In this document: piece after piece, positions 53,114 to 62,916 of the stretch
How the letters are laid out: every line of letters begins with the position of its first letter
Position numbering within the stretch: the stretch's first letter is position 1
Source: Limnothrix sp. CACIAM 69d
Lineage (GTDB): Bacteria; Cyanobacteriota; Cyanobacteriia; CACIAM-69d
NCBI GenBank assembly: GCA_001913845.2
Contig: MKGP02000063.1
Location: 124,001-188,000 of the forward strand
Reading direction: 5' to 3'
DNA: 64,000 bases
Notes under the pieces: model-generated
Database searches by the model: none
What the model was told of the DNA's origin: nothing
What the model saw: the letters and a program-made list of their open reading frames with translations, nothing else
Position numbers and translations under genes: made by a program

Positions 53114-53596
53114 ATGGCAATTCGGATTGGCAATGGCTATGACATTCATCGCCTGGGGCCCGATCGGGACTTGATTTTGGGCGGCATCAAAATCGATCAC
53201 GAGTTGGGGTTGGAAGGTCACAGCGATGCGGATGTGCTGACCCACGCAATTATGGATGCGATGTTGGGGGCCCTCAGCTTGGGCGATATTGGTCACTACT
53301 TTCCGCCCACGGATCCCCAGTGGAAAGGGGCAGACAGCCTGAAGCTCCTGACTCAGGTCAACCAGCTCCTGCGCGATCGGGGTTGGCAGGTCAGCAACAT
53401 TGACTCGGTGGTGGTGGCGGAACGGCCCAAGCTGAAACCCCACATCAACGCCATGCGATCGCGCCTTGCAGAAGTTTTGGGCATTGAACCCGATCGCGTT
53501 GGCGTGAAGGCCACCACGAATGAAAAATTGGGCCCCACGGGACGCGAGGAGGGCATCTGTGCCTATGCCGTGGCTCTCTTGGAAACCGTTGCTTAG
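53114..53596 (+). CDS. ispF: 2-C-methyl-D-erythritol 2,4-cyclodiphosphate synthase
   Basis: This enzyme forms the cyclic diphosphate in the MEP pathway for isoprenoids. Metal ligands are in GYDIHRL (Asp and His) and the later His in [15 protein letters not shown]. Further matches are [17 protein letters not shown] and [25 protein letters not shown], the substrate-binding C-terminus. The length of 160 residues is normal. GGAGGAAAATCG precedes the ATG. The TAG stop codon is made partly by the first base of a MITE-type end. Confidence 0.97.
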   Translation: MAIRIGNGYDIHRLGPDRDLILGGIKIDHELGLEGHSDADVLTHAIMDAMLGALSLGDIGHYFPPTDPQWKGADSLKLLTQVNQLLRDRGWQVSNIDSVVVAERPKLKPHINAMRSRLAEVLGIEPDRVGVKATTNEKLGPTGREEGICAYAVALLETVA

Positions 53597-53622
53597 GGGA
53601 TGTCTGAGGCCGGTTGCGATGG

Positions 53623-54318
53623 CTAGCGGGGATTGGCGGGCGCTGCGTTGGGGCTGGGGTTGGGCTGAATTTGGGGTTGGGCTGGCTGGAAGGGTTTTTG
53701 CTTGCTGTCCATGATCGGCCGCACCAGGGCAAAGCTAATGCCAAAGGCCGTCATGGCAATCAGGGCGATCGCCAAAATGGGCCAAATGCCAGAGCTGGAC
53801 TCGCCGGAGCCGCCGTTGGGGGTCGATCGCCCAAAGTTGCCCAAGCCTCCCAGCCGGGTCGATTGTGGTTCGTTGGCGGCTCCATAGAACTCTGCCATGG
53901 GTTCCAAGTCCGGCAAAGCGTTCCAATCGCTCACGGCCGCTTGCTGGAACGGATCTCCCGCGATTGGGGCGTTGGGGGCCCAGGCGGGCTGGGGCGGCAT
54001 GGCAGCGATCGGCGGTGGCGGGGCGATCGGGGCGCTGGGCGCAACACTCAGGGGATTGGGATCTAAGGGGCGTGGGGCATCCTGGGGCGTGGCGTTGGCC
54101 CGCAGGGTGGCCACGGCTTCCGCCAAGGCATCCAAGTCCGATCGCAGGTGATCGCGCTGTTGGGTCAGTTGGGCATTGTGCTTTTGCACCGCTTCCAACA
54201 TGGCGCGGGTAGCTTGCAGCTCCGAAGCCAATTGGCGATAAACCGCCACGGGAATTGTGCCTTGGGAACCGCTTGGCCCGGACGACACAAGGGACTTCGG
54301 CGAAACGTTGCTATCCAT
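53623..54318 (-). CDS. Membrane-anchored coiled-coil protein, unknown
   Basis: A 231-residue protein. It has a helical coiled-coil part (about 25-75), a long Pro/Ala-rich linker, one transmembrane segment near the C-terminus (GIWPILAIALIAMTAFGISFALV, about 183-203) and a Pro/Gln-rich tail. The topology is that of a tail-anchored protein. No family was recognised. It is convergent with ispF and divergent from queF. Confidence 0.7.
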   Translation of the reverse strand: MDSNVSPKSLVSSGPSGSQGTIPVAVYRQLASELQATRAMLEAVQKHNAQLTQQRDHLRSDLDALAEAVATLRANATPQDAPRPLDPNPLSVAPSAPIAPPPPIAAMPPQPAWAPNAPIAGDPFQQAAVSDWNALPDLEPMAEFYGAANEPQSTRLGGLGNFGRSTPNGGSGESSSGIWPILAIALIAMTAFGISFALVRPIMDSKQKPFQPAQPQIQPNPSPNAAPANPR

Positions 54319-54554
54319 AGCTCAACCCAACCCAACGTTGAATAACGGCAAAGACTCCCGGCCATTATCAACGATCGCCCTTAGGATCGACTCCCCAATC
54401 TGGGTTGTGGACTGGTGCAATGTGGATTTCCCGATCAGGCTGGGTTGATCGCGCGGCCGATCGCCCGTGGCCTAAATGGGGCTGGTTGGCTGGAGTCAGT
54501 CCATCAAGTTTTGTAAACTGTTCTCCAGTCTCGCAACCTCACAGAGCCACAGTT

Positions 54555-54968
54555 ATGAGCCAAGCTACCGCCGACACCGCCCACGAACCCGTGAAATACG
54601 GTGAGCGCCAAATTGAAGAAGGACAATTGATCACCTTCCCCAATCCGCGGCCGGGTCGGATCTATCATGTGCAAATTAGCTTGCCGGAATTTACCTGCAA
54701 ATGCCCCTTTTCCGGCTATCCCGACTTTGCCAAAATTTCGATCGACTATGTGCCCGATCAAAAGGTTGTGGAACTGAAGGCGATCAAGCTCTATATCAAC
54801 AGCTACCGCGATCGCTACATTTCCCACGAAGAATCCATTAACCAAATTTTGGACGACTTTGTGGCAGCCGCTGATCCGTTGGAAGCGACGATCGTGGGTG
54901 ATTTTAACCCCCGTGGCAATGTCCACACCGTGGTGGAAGTGCGCCACCAAAAACCCGCCCAAGCCTAG
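54555..54968 (+). CDS. queF: NADPH-dependent 7-cyano-7-deazaguanine reductase
   Basis: QueF reduces preQ0 to preQ1 in queuosine biosynthesis. It is the short (type I) form of 137 residues. The catalytic Cys lies in FTCKCPFSGYPDFAKISIDYVPD, and the family segments KLYINSYRDRYISHEESINQI and VGDFNPRGNVHTVVEVRH are present, with the catalytic Asp/His region and substrate Glu. The ATG at 54555 is chosen because it gives the normal N-terminus. Confidence 0.97.
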   Translation: MSQATADTAHEPVKYGERQIEEGQLITFPNPRPGRIYHVQISLPEFTCKCPFSGYPDFAKISIDYVPDQKVVELKAIKLYINSYRDRYISHEESINQILDDFVAAADPLEATIVGDFNPRGNVHTVVEVRHQKPAQA

Positions 54969-54989
54969 CCCCATTTCGGAGTCGATCGC

Positions 54990-55403
54990 GTGAGCCAACC
55001 CTGGCGACAAATTACCCAACAACCCTGGGGATCCATGGCCGGTGCGGCGGCCCTCAGCCTTGCCCTGGCCATGGCGATCGACCAAGGGGTGATTATCTTG
55101 GCCGAAGCCTGGCCGCCTCTCGCAGCGGGGTTGATGGGGTTAGGATCCTGGTCAACTTTTTTAATCCTGGCGATCGGGCTGGGTGTGGGAGCCTTGGCGG
55201 TGCATTGTGCCGAGCGGCTGTTTCCGCAAGTGCGACTCAATGGGGGCAGCCTGTGGACGTTGGTGGCCTGTGTGGGGGGCGAGCTGGGTCTGTTGAGCTT
55301 GTTGCCGTTGCCGGTGTTGCTGATTTCCTTCAGCGAGCTGATGGTGATGGCAATTTTAGTCGGTGTGTTTTGGCGGGGCCGTGCCCACTGGCAACGCTTT
55401 TAA
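54990..55403 (+). CDS. Small membrane protein, unknown function
   Basis: A 137-residue protein with three or four hydrophobic segments (about 15-40, 55-72, 88-110, 113-130). A short, charged C-terminus (GRAHWQRF) follows. The start is GTG at 54990, 21 bases after the queF stop, which suggests the same transcript. I recognise no family. Confidence 0.7.
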   Translation: MSQPWRQITQQPWGSMAGAAALSLALAMAIDQGVIILAEAWPPLAAGLMGLGSWSTFLILAIGLGVGALAVHCAERLFPQVRLNGGSLWTLVACVGGELGLLSLLPLPVLLISFSELMVMAILVGVFWRGRAHWQRF

Positions 55404-55480
55404 CCGAACTGGCGACCGGCCCTCAGTCTCCACAAATACTAGTGTTTTGCCAGTGTCCCAAGTAACCTCTCAGACATCCT

Positions 55481-56407
55481 CTAAGTTCTTGGATCCGTTT
55501 TCCAAAGCACCATAAAAGCGCCACTGCTATTGGTCAGCTTCACCAGGCTAAAGAAGAAAGTAATACCACCGGTATTTTTAGCCATGAACAATTTAGATCC
55601 GCCATAGTTGGGATCCATTTCTGTGACTTCAAATCCCAGTTTCTGCGACAGGGTTGGCTCAATGTAATCCGAGTAGGCAGCATTGGCGGACATTTGGGGA
55701 ATTGCCAGCGAGGCAAAGGCCCCGCGATCGACCAAAATTTGGCCATCAGCTCCCACAAAATCCCCATAAACTCCCTCAGGAATGGTTTCAGGAATACTGA
55801 CCATAAATTCCTGAAGCGTAGCCTCATCATTAGTGCCACTTTCCAGCAATTTAGCCAGAATTTCTTTGCTTAATTCATCCACTAATCCCTTGCCGCTGCC
55901 GGTGCTGTCGCCGCCCACTTGATTCACGGGGGGCGTGTTGACCGGCGGCGTATTGGCTAAGGGATCTTCGCCTTGGGGATCGGGTTTTGGGGTGGGTTCA
56001 GGCTTATTTGTGGGGGTTGGTTTGGCTGGCTCTCTAGGCTCAGGTTTGGGTTTGGGCGGCGTGGCTACCAATGCGGCCGATCGCCTGGGGGGCGTGGCTT
56101 TGGGCTTTTGGGGCTTCGGTTTTGGGGGTTTGGGCTTGGCGTTTTTGGGTTTTTGAGGCTTGGGTTTTGGCGGAGCGGCGCTTAATTGGGAAACCTTAAT
56201 CACTTCCTTGGGGGGCTGTTTTTCGGCTTCAGTGCGATCGGGTGTGGGCAACATCAACACCGCCACATGCAGCCCGATCGCCACAAACAGCAATGGCCGA
56301 TTGCAGAGGTTCAGCAAATAAGGAATCGATCGCTGAATCTGTTTCCACTGGTTGGCAGCCCAGGGTAGGGAGTCAAGTTTAAAGTTCAGCATTGGTGAAG
56401 AACCCAT
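55481..56407 (-). CDS. TonB-like protein with novel C-terminal domain
   Basis: A 308-residue protein with an N-terminal membrane anchor of TonB type (PLLFVAIGLHVAVLMLPTP, with the His in the helix) and a Lys-Pro-rich spacer of about 85 residues (KPKPQKPK repeats). The last 120 residues form a folded domain that does not look like the TonB C-terminal domain (TIPEGVYGDFVGADGQILVDRGAF...). TonB couples the proton gradient through ExbB-ExbD to outer-membrane transport; exbB-exbD genes lie 5 kb away. It is upstream of pstB in gene order but has a separate transcript. Its TAG stop lies in a family B end. Confidence 0.75.
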   Translation of the reverse strand: MGSSPMLNFKLDSLPWAANQWKQIQRSIPYLLNLCNRPLLFVAIGLHVAVLMLPTPDRTEAEKQPPKEVIKVSQLSAAPPKPKPQKPKNAKPKPPKPKPQKPKATPPRRSAALVATPPKPKPEPREPAKPTPTNKPEPTPKPDPQGEDPLANTPPVNTPPVNQVGGDSTGSGKGLVDELSKEILAKLLESGTNDEATLQEFMVSIPETIPEGVYGDFVGADGQILVDRGAFASLAIPQMSANAAYSDYIEPTLSQKLGFEVTEMDPNYGGSKLFMAKNTGGITFFFSLVKLTNSSGAFMVLWKTDPRT

Positions 56408-56528
56408 GGGAGGCGATCGTCCAAGTGAGTAATGGCAACCGGTCTAAATAGCAATCAAAATCAAAATCAAAGTCAAAATCAACGCTAGTTAACAGTTGAG
56501 CAATGAATGCTTCAGATCTCAAAATTCT

Positions 56529-57332
56529 TTAGCCAACACTGCCCGATAAATAGGATTGGGTCAGTGGATCTTGTGGTTCAGCAAAAAGCTTTGTCGTTTT
56601 TTGAAACTCCACGAGTTTTCCCAAATACATAAAAGCGGCATAGTCTGAAAATCGTGCTGCCTGCTGCAAACTGTGGGTCACAATCAAAATCGTGACTTGG
56701 GCTTTCAGTTGCCGCATCAATTCTTCAATATGGGCCGTGGACATTGGATCCAATGCAGAGGTTGGCTCGTCAAACAACACTAAATCGGGGTTGGTTACGA
56801 GGGCACGAGCAATACAAAGTCGTTGTTGTTGACCACCGGAAAGGTTAAAAGCTGGCTCTTTCAAGCGATCTTTTACCTCATGCCAAAGGGCGGCTGACTT
56901 GAGCGCCGCTTCCACCTTTTCGTCTAAGTCCGATCGCTGAGTGCGACCCTGAACCCGTAAACCGTAGGCTACATTTTCATAAACCGATTTTGGGAAAGGA
57001 TTTGGCTTTTGAAAAACCATCCCAATTCGCATCCGCACCTCGATCGGGTCAATGGTGGGACTGAGAATATTGTGTCGTTGATCTAAGAGAATTTCGCCCC
57101 GATAGCGATTGTTAGGATATAGGTCATGCATTCGGTTAAAACACCGCAATAGGGTTGTTTTACCGCACCCCGAAGGCCCCATGAGGGCCGTAATTTGCCG
57201 ATCGGGAATCGCAAGGTTGATATCGTTCAGAACTTGGGACTGACCGTAGTAAAAATCAAGCGATCGCACTTCGGCTTTAATGGGAAATTGGCTATCAAGT
57301 CGCTGCATAGTCTGTGAACTACTGGTTACCAT
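56529..57332 (-). CDS. pstB: Phosphate ABC transporter ATP-binding protein
   Basis: The ATPase of the high-affinity phosphate importer. Walker A is GPSGCGKTT, the signature [15 protein letters not shown], Walker [14 protein letters not shown]. The C-terminal [25 protein letters not shown] is typical of PstB. The ATG overlaps the pstA 3' end by 7 bases, so translation is coupled. Confidence 0.96.
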   Translation of the reverse strand: MVTSSSQTMQRLDSQFPIKAEVRSLDFYYGQSQVLNDINLAIPDRQITALMGPSGCGKTTLLRCFNRMHDLYPNNRYRGEILLDQRHNILSPTIDPIEVRMRIGMVFQKPNPFPKSVYENVAYGLRVQGRTQRSDLDEKVEAALKSAALWHEVKDRLKEPAFNLSGGQQQRLCIARALVTNPDLVLFDEPTSALDPMSTAHIEELMRQLKAQVTILIVTHSLQQAARFSDYAAFMYLGKLVEFQKTTKLFAEPQDPLTQSYLSGSVG

Positions 57333-58267
57333 TTGATTCCTTGACGCAGACGATAGCGGAGATAAATTGCAAAGCCATTCATCAGCAAAGTCATGGTCAT
57401 TAACACTGTGCCTGCTGCTGCCGCGTTGACCTGAAATTCAGGATTGGGCCGAGAAACCCAATTGAACATTTGAATTGGCATCACGGTGAAGGGAGAATTC
57501 AACCATTCCCAGGACACAAAAGGTGGTTTGCCTTGAAAAGGAGACTCGGGCAAAAAGGCAATAAAGGTTAAAGCACCAATCGTAATCAAGCTGGAGGTTT
57601 CACCAATTGCCCGCGACAAACCAATGATGGTTCCCGTCAAAATGCCCCCGATCGAGTAGGGCAAAACATGATGCCAAATTACTTGCCATTGAGTGGCTCC
57701 CACCGCATAGGCCGCCTCGCGAATCATTTGCGGAATCGATCGCAAGGACTCCCGCGTGGTCACAATTACGATCGGCAAAATCAACAGTGCCAGCGTGCAA
57801 CCAGCCGTTAAGACACTACGCCCAAACTTGAACTCATAAACAAACACACCCAAGGCCAAAAGGCCATAAATAATGGAAGGAACTCCAGCTAAGTTGGTGA
57901 CGTTTATTTCAATCAATTCTGAAAGCCAATTTTTGCGCGCATATTCTTCCAAATAAATACCCGCCGCCACCCCGATCGGCACTGCCACAATGGCCGTAAC
58001 CGAAATTACCAACAAACTGCCAACCCAAGCGGCTAAAATGCCAGCACGTTCTGGGCGGCGGCTGGCAAAAGCCGTGAAAAATTCCCAGGTACTGAGCCTT
58101 GGCCAGCCACTCATGGCCATATGAATAATCAAGGCTGCCAGGGTGAACAATGCCACCATAATTGCCACCAAGCCCATCACCATAAAGCCCAAATTCAGCA
58201 GCTTACGTTGATGGAGTTGGTGACCCAGTTGGGGTGTAATGAGGTCTGAAAACTTGGCAGCTAACAT
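57326..58267 (-). CDS. pstA: Phosphate ABC transporter permease PstA
   Basis: A six-helix permease subunit. The characteristic region [55 protein letters not shown] contains the EAA loop that contacts PstB. At 313 residues it has the standard length. The start overlaps the pstC stop by one base (TGATG type), consistent with one operon. Confidence 0.95.
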   Translation of the reverse strand: MLAAKFSDLITPQLGHQLHQRKLLNLGFMVMGLVAIMVALFTLAALIIHMAMSGWPRLSTWEFFTAFASRRPERAGILAAWVGSLLVISVTAIVAVPIGVAAGIYLEEYARKNWLSELIEINVTNLAGVPSIIYGLLALGVFVYEFKFGRSVLTAGCTLALLILPIVIVTTRESLRSIPQMIREAAYAVGATQWQVIWHHVLPYSIGGILTGTIIGLSRAIGETSSLITIGALTFIAFLPESPFQGKPPFVSWEWLNSPFTVMPIQMFNWVSRPNPEFQVNAAAAGTVLMTMTLLMNGFAIYLRYRLRQGIKW

Positions 58268-59193
58268 CAGTAACGCTCGCGATAACGTTTTGTCAGTAAG
58301 TGACCAATAATGTTCAGGACAAGGGTTAAAAGAACCAGCGTTAATCCTGCGGCAAAAATGGTTTGATATTGCAAAGTGCCGTGGGGCAAATCGCCCATGC
58401 TGACCTGCACAATGTAGGCCGTGATCGTGGCAGCTTGCTCAAAGGGATTGAAGGTGAGGGTGGGTTGCAAACCAGCCGCGATCGTCACGATCATGGTTTC
58501 CCCCAAGGCGCGGGATGTGCCCAAAATATAGGCGGACATAATCCCAGAGATGGCCGACGGAAACACCACTTTCAACGCCGTTTGAAGCTTGGTTGCCCCC
58601 ATGGCATAGGATCCCTCGCGCAGGGTATTGGGCACGGCTTGCATGGCATCTTCACTGATGGAACTAACCAGCGGAATAATGGCTAATCCCATGACTGCGC
58701 CCGCGCTGATCATGTTGAAACCGGGGAGCCAAGGAAGCACCTGTTGCAATAGGGGCGTGACCACCAACAGGGCAAAGTAGCCATAAACAACGCTGGGCAC
58801 ACCGGCTAACAATTCCAGCAGTGGTTTTAGAATTTCGCGCACTGTGGCGGGTGCAAATTCACTGGAATAAATGGCGATCGCAGTGCCGAAGGGAATGGCA
58901 ATCAGCAAAGCCACAAAGGTGGTGGTTAAGGTTCCAGACAGCAGCGGCCAAATGCCATATTTGGGATCGCCAAACAGGGGAGTCCAGCGGGTTCCAGTGA
59001 TGAATTCCCAAAGGGAAACTTGCTGAAAAAACTGTAGGGATTCACCCACCAAAACGTAAAGAATGCCGAGCAGGGTGGCGATCGAAGAGAGGGCCGCCAG
59101 CAACAGCAACAGTTCGATCGCCCGTTCAGTCCAGCGCTGTCGATCGCGCGATCGCCGCCAAGGGTTGAGGGGAGTTGAATCTCGCAAAGCCAT
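58267..59193 (-). CDS. pstC: Phosphate ABC transporter permease PstC
   Basis: The partner permease of PstA. The EAA region reads MQAVPNTLREGSYAMGATKLQTALKVVFPSAISGIMSAYILGTSRALGETMIVTIAAG. The protein has six membrane helices. The ATG at 59193 is preferred; an in-frame TTG at 59208 is possible. It follows pstS by about 175 bases. Confidence 0.95.
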   Translation of the reverse strand: MALRDSTPLNPWRRSRDRQRWTERAIELLLLLAALSSIATLLGILYVLVGESLQFFQQVSLWEFITGTRWTPLFGDPKYGIWPLLSGTLTTTFVALLIAIPFGTAIAIYSSEFAPATVREILKPLLELLAGVPSVVYGYFALLVVTPLLQQVLPWLPGFNMISAGAVMGLAIIPLVSSISEDAMQAVPNTLREGSYAMGATKLQTALKVVFPSAISGIMSAYILGTSRALGETMIVTIAAGLQPTLTFNPFEQAATITAYIVQVSMGDLPHGTLQYQTIFAAGLTLVLLTLVLNIIGHLLTKRYRERY

Positions 59194-59367
59194 AGGTCTT
59201 GATATCAAAGGAGCAAGCGATCGACCCCATTGGCAGACCGCTTGCCCCAGTTCATTCGGTTGGATTCGCCCAAGCGCTGGGCCACCGTTGCGATCGACCC
59301 ATGATCCCCGGCGGGGTTCGATCGATCCACAGTTGCCCCGAGTCGCCTGCTATCTCAGCGATTTGGC

Positions 59368-60345
59368 CTACAGGCCCGCCCGCAGCGGCTTGCGGCCCAC
59401 TTCCCGTTGGCTCAAGCGCTGGGTCGCCGCTCGGTAGTCCGCATCCGGCAGCGGCACGTAGTCCACTTCCCGCACCAGACGAGTTGCATTCTTCAGGTAA
59501 AACTCCGAAAACTCGCGCACCTCAGCGCGATCGAGCGCCGACTTCTTCACATAGATGTAGATGGGGCGCGACAGCGGCTTATAGGTTCCGTCATTCACCG
59601 TTGCCACGGCCGGCATCACAGCGCCCTTGCCCGAGTCAATGGCCACCGCCTTCACGCGGCTCTTGTTCAGGTCATAGTAGGCAAAGCCGAAATAGCCCAA
59701 GGCGTTTTGATCGCGCGAAACACCCTGCACCAACACGTTGTCATCTTCGCTGGGCGTGTAGTCCGTGCGGCTCTTGTTGTCCTTGCCCAAAATCACTTCA
59801 TTGAAATAATCAAACGTGCCCGAATCTGCACCAGGGCCAAACAGCGTGAACTTCACATCCGGCCAACCGGGACGAATTTGGCTCCACTTCGTAATTTTTC
59901 CTTCCGCAGCCCCTTCCCACATGGCCTTCAATTCTGCGGTGGTCATGCTGGCGGCCCAGGTGTTGCGGGGGTTCACCACCACCGTCAGCGCATCGTAGGC
60001 GATCGGCAGCTCCACGTACTCAATTCCCTTAGCGGCGCAAGCCTGTTGCTCGCTTTCCTTAATTGGCCGCGATGCGTTGCTGATATCCAATTCACCGTTG
60101 CAGAACTTCTTGAAACCGCCACCGGTTCCCGAGATCCCAACCGTCACCCGCACAGCTCCCCGCTTGGAAGCTTGGAACTCTTCGGCCACCGCTTCCGTAA
60201 TGGGGAACACCGTGCTCGACCCATCAATGGCGATCGTGTTGTTCTGGGACTGAGCGGCTTGGGTACCCCAGTTCGTAACAAATGCCAGCGCTGCCACTGC
60301 TCCGGCCAAAATCGCGCTCCGACGACGCAACTTCGTAGAGATCAT
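59368..60345 (-). CDS. pstS: Phosphate-binding protein PstS/SphX type
   Basis: The periplasmic phosphate receptor of the Pst system. A signal peptide covers about 1-35 ([21 protein letters not shown]). Phosphate-binding segments are [32 protein letters not shown] and [12 protein letters not shown]. The [13 protein letters not shown] opening fits the cyanobacterial SphX subgroup as well as PstS. The ATG at 60345 is chosen to place the signal peptide correctly. A Pho box candidate lies about 390 bases upstream. Confidence 0.95.
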   Translation of the reverse strand: MISTKLRRRSAILAGAVAALAFVTNWGTQAAQSQNNTIAIDGSSTVFPITEAVAEEFQASKRGAVRVTVGISGTGGGFKKFCNGELDISNASRPIKESEQQACAAKGIEYVELPIAYDALTVVVNPRNTWAASMTTAELKAMWEGAAEGKITKWSQIRPGWPDVKFTLFGPGADSGTFDYFNEVILGKDNKSRTDYTPSEDDNVLVQGVSRDQNALGYFGFAYYDLNKSRVKAVAIDSGKGAVMPAVATVNDGTYKPLSRPIYIYVKKSALDRAEVREFSEFYLKNATRLVREVDYVPLPDADYRAATQRLSQREVGRKPLRAGL

Positions 60346-61636
60346 AAACACTTCACTCCAGCACAAAGATTGATTACGAACACCAGCAACCCATCCCAAG
60401 ACCCGGCCCGCAGCCGTCAGTCAATGTTCAAGCCCTGCCCCAATAGCAAAACCTTAAAACCATTGGTGATTGAAACTGCTGGCCCAGATCTTGGCCGCAC
60501 TCAATTGGTGCGGAATCGATGCAGTATTTTGTGTGATGCCAATAGAGCATCGACATTGCCTTGGATTGGCTTGCGATTCATTGAAAATTTGCTGGCAATT
60601 GAATCACCGACTCAACACTTGTCTGCCTGAAGTGGGTGATCAAAAGCAAACAAATTTCAAGAGGTTGTTAAAAAATTCCAACTTAGCAGCCTCATTATTT
60701 CGGAAATCGGTTATTAGAAGTCTTCTATTGAATTAAGAATGGGTTAAAGAAAATTTAAAATCATTCTGATTCGTTCTGAAATCCTGACAGAGTGACCAAA
60801 AATCGCGCAATTTTGCGTCTTATTCAAAAATTTAATTGCATTTAAACTTTTCTTAATTTAAACAAGATTGACTTTAGGCAGAAGCAATTAAAAACAGCTT
60901 TGAACGCTTAAATGGATTGATTAAGGTGCTCAATCAGCCCTCAATAGTCACATTCCAAGCTAAAAATCTGTGCTAAAAATCTGCATGACGAAATAGAATC
61001 GCCTGAGTTAAGGGCAGTTCACGGGCGACTGTCAAAGCAGATTCGAGAGCTTTTTTCACAATTTTTCCAAATCAGAACACTTCCAAAGTTTTCATACGAT
61101 ACCTAGAAAGCACTTCAGAAAGCATTTTAAAAAAGCATCCTAGAGAGCATCTTTCAAAAACTTCTCTTCTAAAAATTGCCGAAAAATCGCAAGCCAGTTT
61201 CAGAATTTAATTTAACTGTGTTGATAAAATCCAGATTAGTTCTGGCTATTTTTGTTTTTCTTCTTGCATTAATTTTCCGACTTTTCTTACATTGTATTGA
61301 CGATTTTCCTGATTTTTCTTGCATTGTATTGACGAGTTGATCAGTGAATTGATTGACCTGTGAATCAATGACACGAATGAACTGATAAATAATTGGTATT
61401 TTCTGATATTTTGTGATCGATTACGGACTCTGCCACCGTACTGAACCGATCAGGCGAGGGCCGTGAGTTAAGGGTGCGATCGAACCTTGCAGCTACCCAG
61501 GAATCGGTTAGGACATCGATCGACTGACCAAATCGACTAACCAATGGGATGCTTGGGGCTGGTGGGGGCGATCGAGCGGGATCAATGGGAATCGGCAACG
61601 CTAGGTATCACAACGCTTTTGGGTTTTAGGGCGGCC
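60346..61636. other. Long AT-rich region upstream of pstS
   Basis: About 1.3 kb without a convincing gene and much richer in A and T than neighbouring genes. It has a Pho box candidate at 60730-60759, more TTAA-type direct repeats at about 60826-60865, GAAAGCAT-like repeats at about 61108-61155, and a direct repeat TTTTCTTRCATTGTATTGACGA at about 61282 and 61314. It probably holds the divergent promoters of pstS and exbB. Confidence 0.6.
60730..60759 (-). promoter_or_regulatory. Candidate Pho box for the pst operon
   Basis: On the minus strand the sequence reads TTTAAATT-TTC-TTTAACCC-ATT-CTTAATTC, three 8-base direct repeats spaced by 3 bases. This matches the cyanobacterial SphR (PhoB) box pattern of PyTTAACC(T/A) repeats. 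The distance to pstS is about 390 bases, which is long. Confidence 0.6.
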
Positions 61637-62383
61637 ATGTCTCAGGTTTTTGATTTGCTGGTGAAAGGGGGGCCGGTCATGTGGCCCCTGCTGGGATTGT
61701 CGATCGCGACAGTGGCTGTCGCTCTCGAACGGGCGGTGTTTTGGGTGCGGTTAATGGCCCAGGAAGATCGGATTGTCCATGACGTGTTGGCGGCGGCCAA
61801 ATATAACTTGGAGGATGCGGCGGCCACGGCTCGCGATGCCCAAGCGCTCCCGATCGGGCGATTTTTGTTGGCTCCCTTGGCGCTGAACCAGCCCACCCCG
61901 GAAACGTTTAATTTGGCGTTGGAAACGGCCGCCGAACGGGAATTCGTGAAAATGCGGCGCGGCGATAAATTGCTGGAGACGATCGTGGCCGTTGCGCCCT
62001 TGCTGGGATTGCTGGGAACGGTGACAGGACTCATCATCACCTTTGATAATTTGAATATTGGTGGCGGCGGCGACACCAAGGCCGCCACGGCCGCCGCCGC
62101 TGGGATCGGTGAAGCCCTGTTGACCACGGCCTTTGGCATGATTGTGGCGATTATGGCTTTGGTGGTGTTTCGGGTGTTGGTGGTGCTGCAATCTCAGCAA
62201 ATTGACTATTTCACCGAGGTGGGCAGTCGCTTGGAGCTGATCTATCGCCAGGTTTGGTATGAACCCCTGTTCCCCACGCCAGACTTGCCCAGCGGTGGCG
62301 GTCGATCGCACGGTGGGGAACGGCCAACCCATGGGTTCGACCCTTTACCCTATGCCGATCGCCCGCCGTCGTTGGTGGATTAG
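61637..62383 (+). CDS. exbB: ExbB/TolQ-type proton channel
   Basis: A membrane protein of the MotA/TolQ/ExbB family, which uses the proton gradient to drive TonB- or Tol-type work. Membrane segment 1 is in VMWPLLGLSIATVAVALERAVFW. The C-terminal half has LLGLLGTVTGLIITFDNLN and GIGEALLTTAFGMIVAIMALVVFRVL, the channel helices. The ATG at 61637 is preferred, as the ORF start 93 bases upstream gives an atypical N-terminus. Two exbD genes follow in the same direction. Confidence 0.93.
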   Translation: MSQVFDLLVKGGPVMWPLLGLSIATVAVALERAVFWVRLMAQEDRIVHDVLAAAKYNLEDAAATARDAQALPIGRFLLAPLALNQPTPETFNLALETAAEREFVKMRRGDKLLETIVAVAPLLGLLGTVTGLIITFDNLNIGGGGDTKAATAAAAGIGEALLTTAFGMIVAIMALVVFRVLVVLQSQQIDYFTEVGSRLELIYRQVWYEPLFPTPDLPSGGGRSHGGERPTHGFDPLPYADRPPSLVD

Positions 62384-62412
62384 GAGTGGATTAGGACAGG
62401 AAACCAGGCCCC

Positions 62413-62823
62413 ATGCGACCCAAGACCCGATCGGCCAATCAGCTCCCAGATGTCAACCTCGTGCCAATGATGGACGTGTTGATGACGGTGCTCACGTTCT
62501 TTATTTTGGTGTCCATGACCCTGACCGGGGCGCAGATGCCCAACGTGCAGTTGCCCAAGGCCAAAACCTCAGCGGCGGCGACGGTTCCTAAGGATCCGCT
62601 GCTGGTGGGGCTAGACCAAAAAAAACAGATTTTGCTGAATGACAAACCGGTGACCCCAGCAGAATTGGATCAAGCCGTGGCGGACTATTTTGCCAAACAG
62701 CCGGATGGGATGGTGGTGTTGAAGGCCGATCGCACCTTGCCGTTTCGATCGATTGAAGAAGTCTTGACGCTCCTGAAAGCCGTGGGGGGCGATCGGGTCG
62801 GTCTTTCCTTCGAGCAGGGTTAG
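62413..62823 (+). CDS. exbD: ExbD/TolR family protein (first copy)
   Basis: A 136-residue membrane protein with one N-terminal helix. The conserved NLVPMMDVLMTVLTFFIL has the functional Asp. The rest is the periplasmic domain (PLLVGLDQKKQILLNDKPVTPAELDQAV). It lies 29 bases after exbB. Confidence 0.93.
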   Translation: MRPKTRSANQLPDVNLVPMMDVLMTVLTFFILVSMTLTGAQMPNVQLPKAKTSAAATVPKDPLLVGLDQKKQILLNDKPVTPAELDQAVADYFAKQPDGMVVLKADRTLPFRSIEEVLTLLKAVGGDRVGLSFEQG

Positions 62824-62916
62824 CCGGTTGGTTTTCCGGCCGCTGCCTGTCGCTTCCGTTGATTAACCCTTGTCCTCGGCACTCATGCCCCCCTCAACCG
62901 GAGTGGATCCCCAACC

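Larger units (their letters stand above)
53593..55484. mobile_element. Possible cassette bracketed by inverted family B ends
   Basis: The segment starts with TTAGGGGATGTCTGAGG (right after ispF codons) and ends with CCTCTCAGACATCCTCTAA (at the stop of the TonB-like gene). The two ends are inverted relative to each other and match family B ends in about 16 of 18 positions. Between them are three genes: a membrane-anchored hypothetical, queF and a small membrane protein. This would fit a mobile insertion cassette; it may also be two independent solo ends. Confidence 0.4.

Noticed and set aside
59407-60630. 407-codon plus-strand frame
   Set aside because: It is antisense to pstS; the GC-rich third positions of pstS create it.
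60470-60736. 88-codon plus-strand frame upstream of pstS
   Set aside because: It ends inside the Pho box region, shows no ribosome binding site and has a composition expected of AT-rich non-coding DNA.
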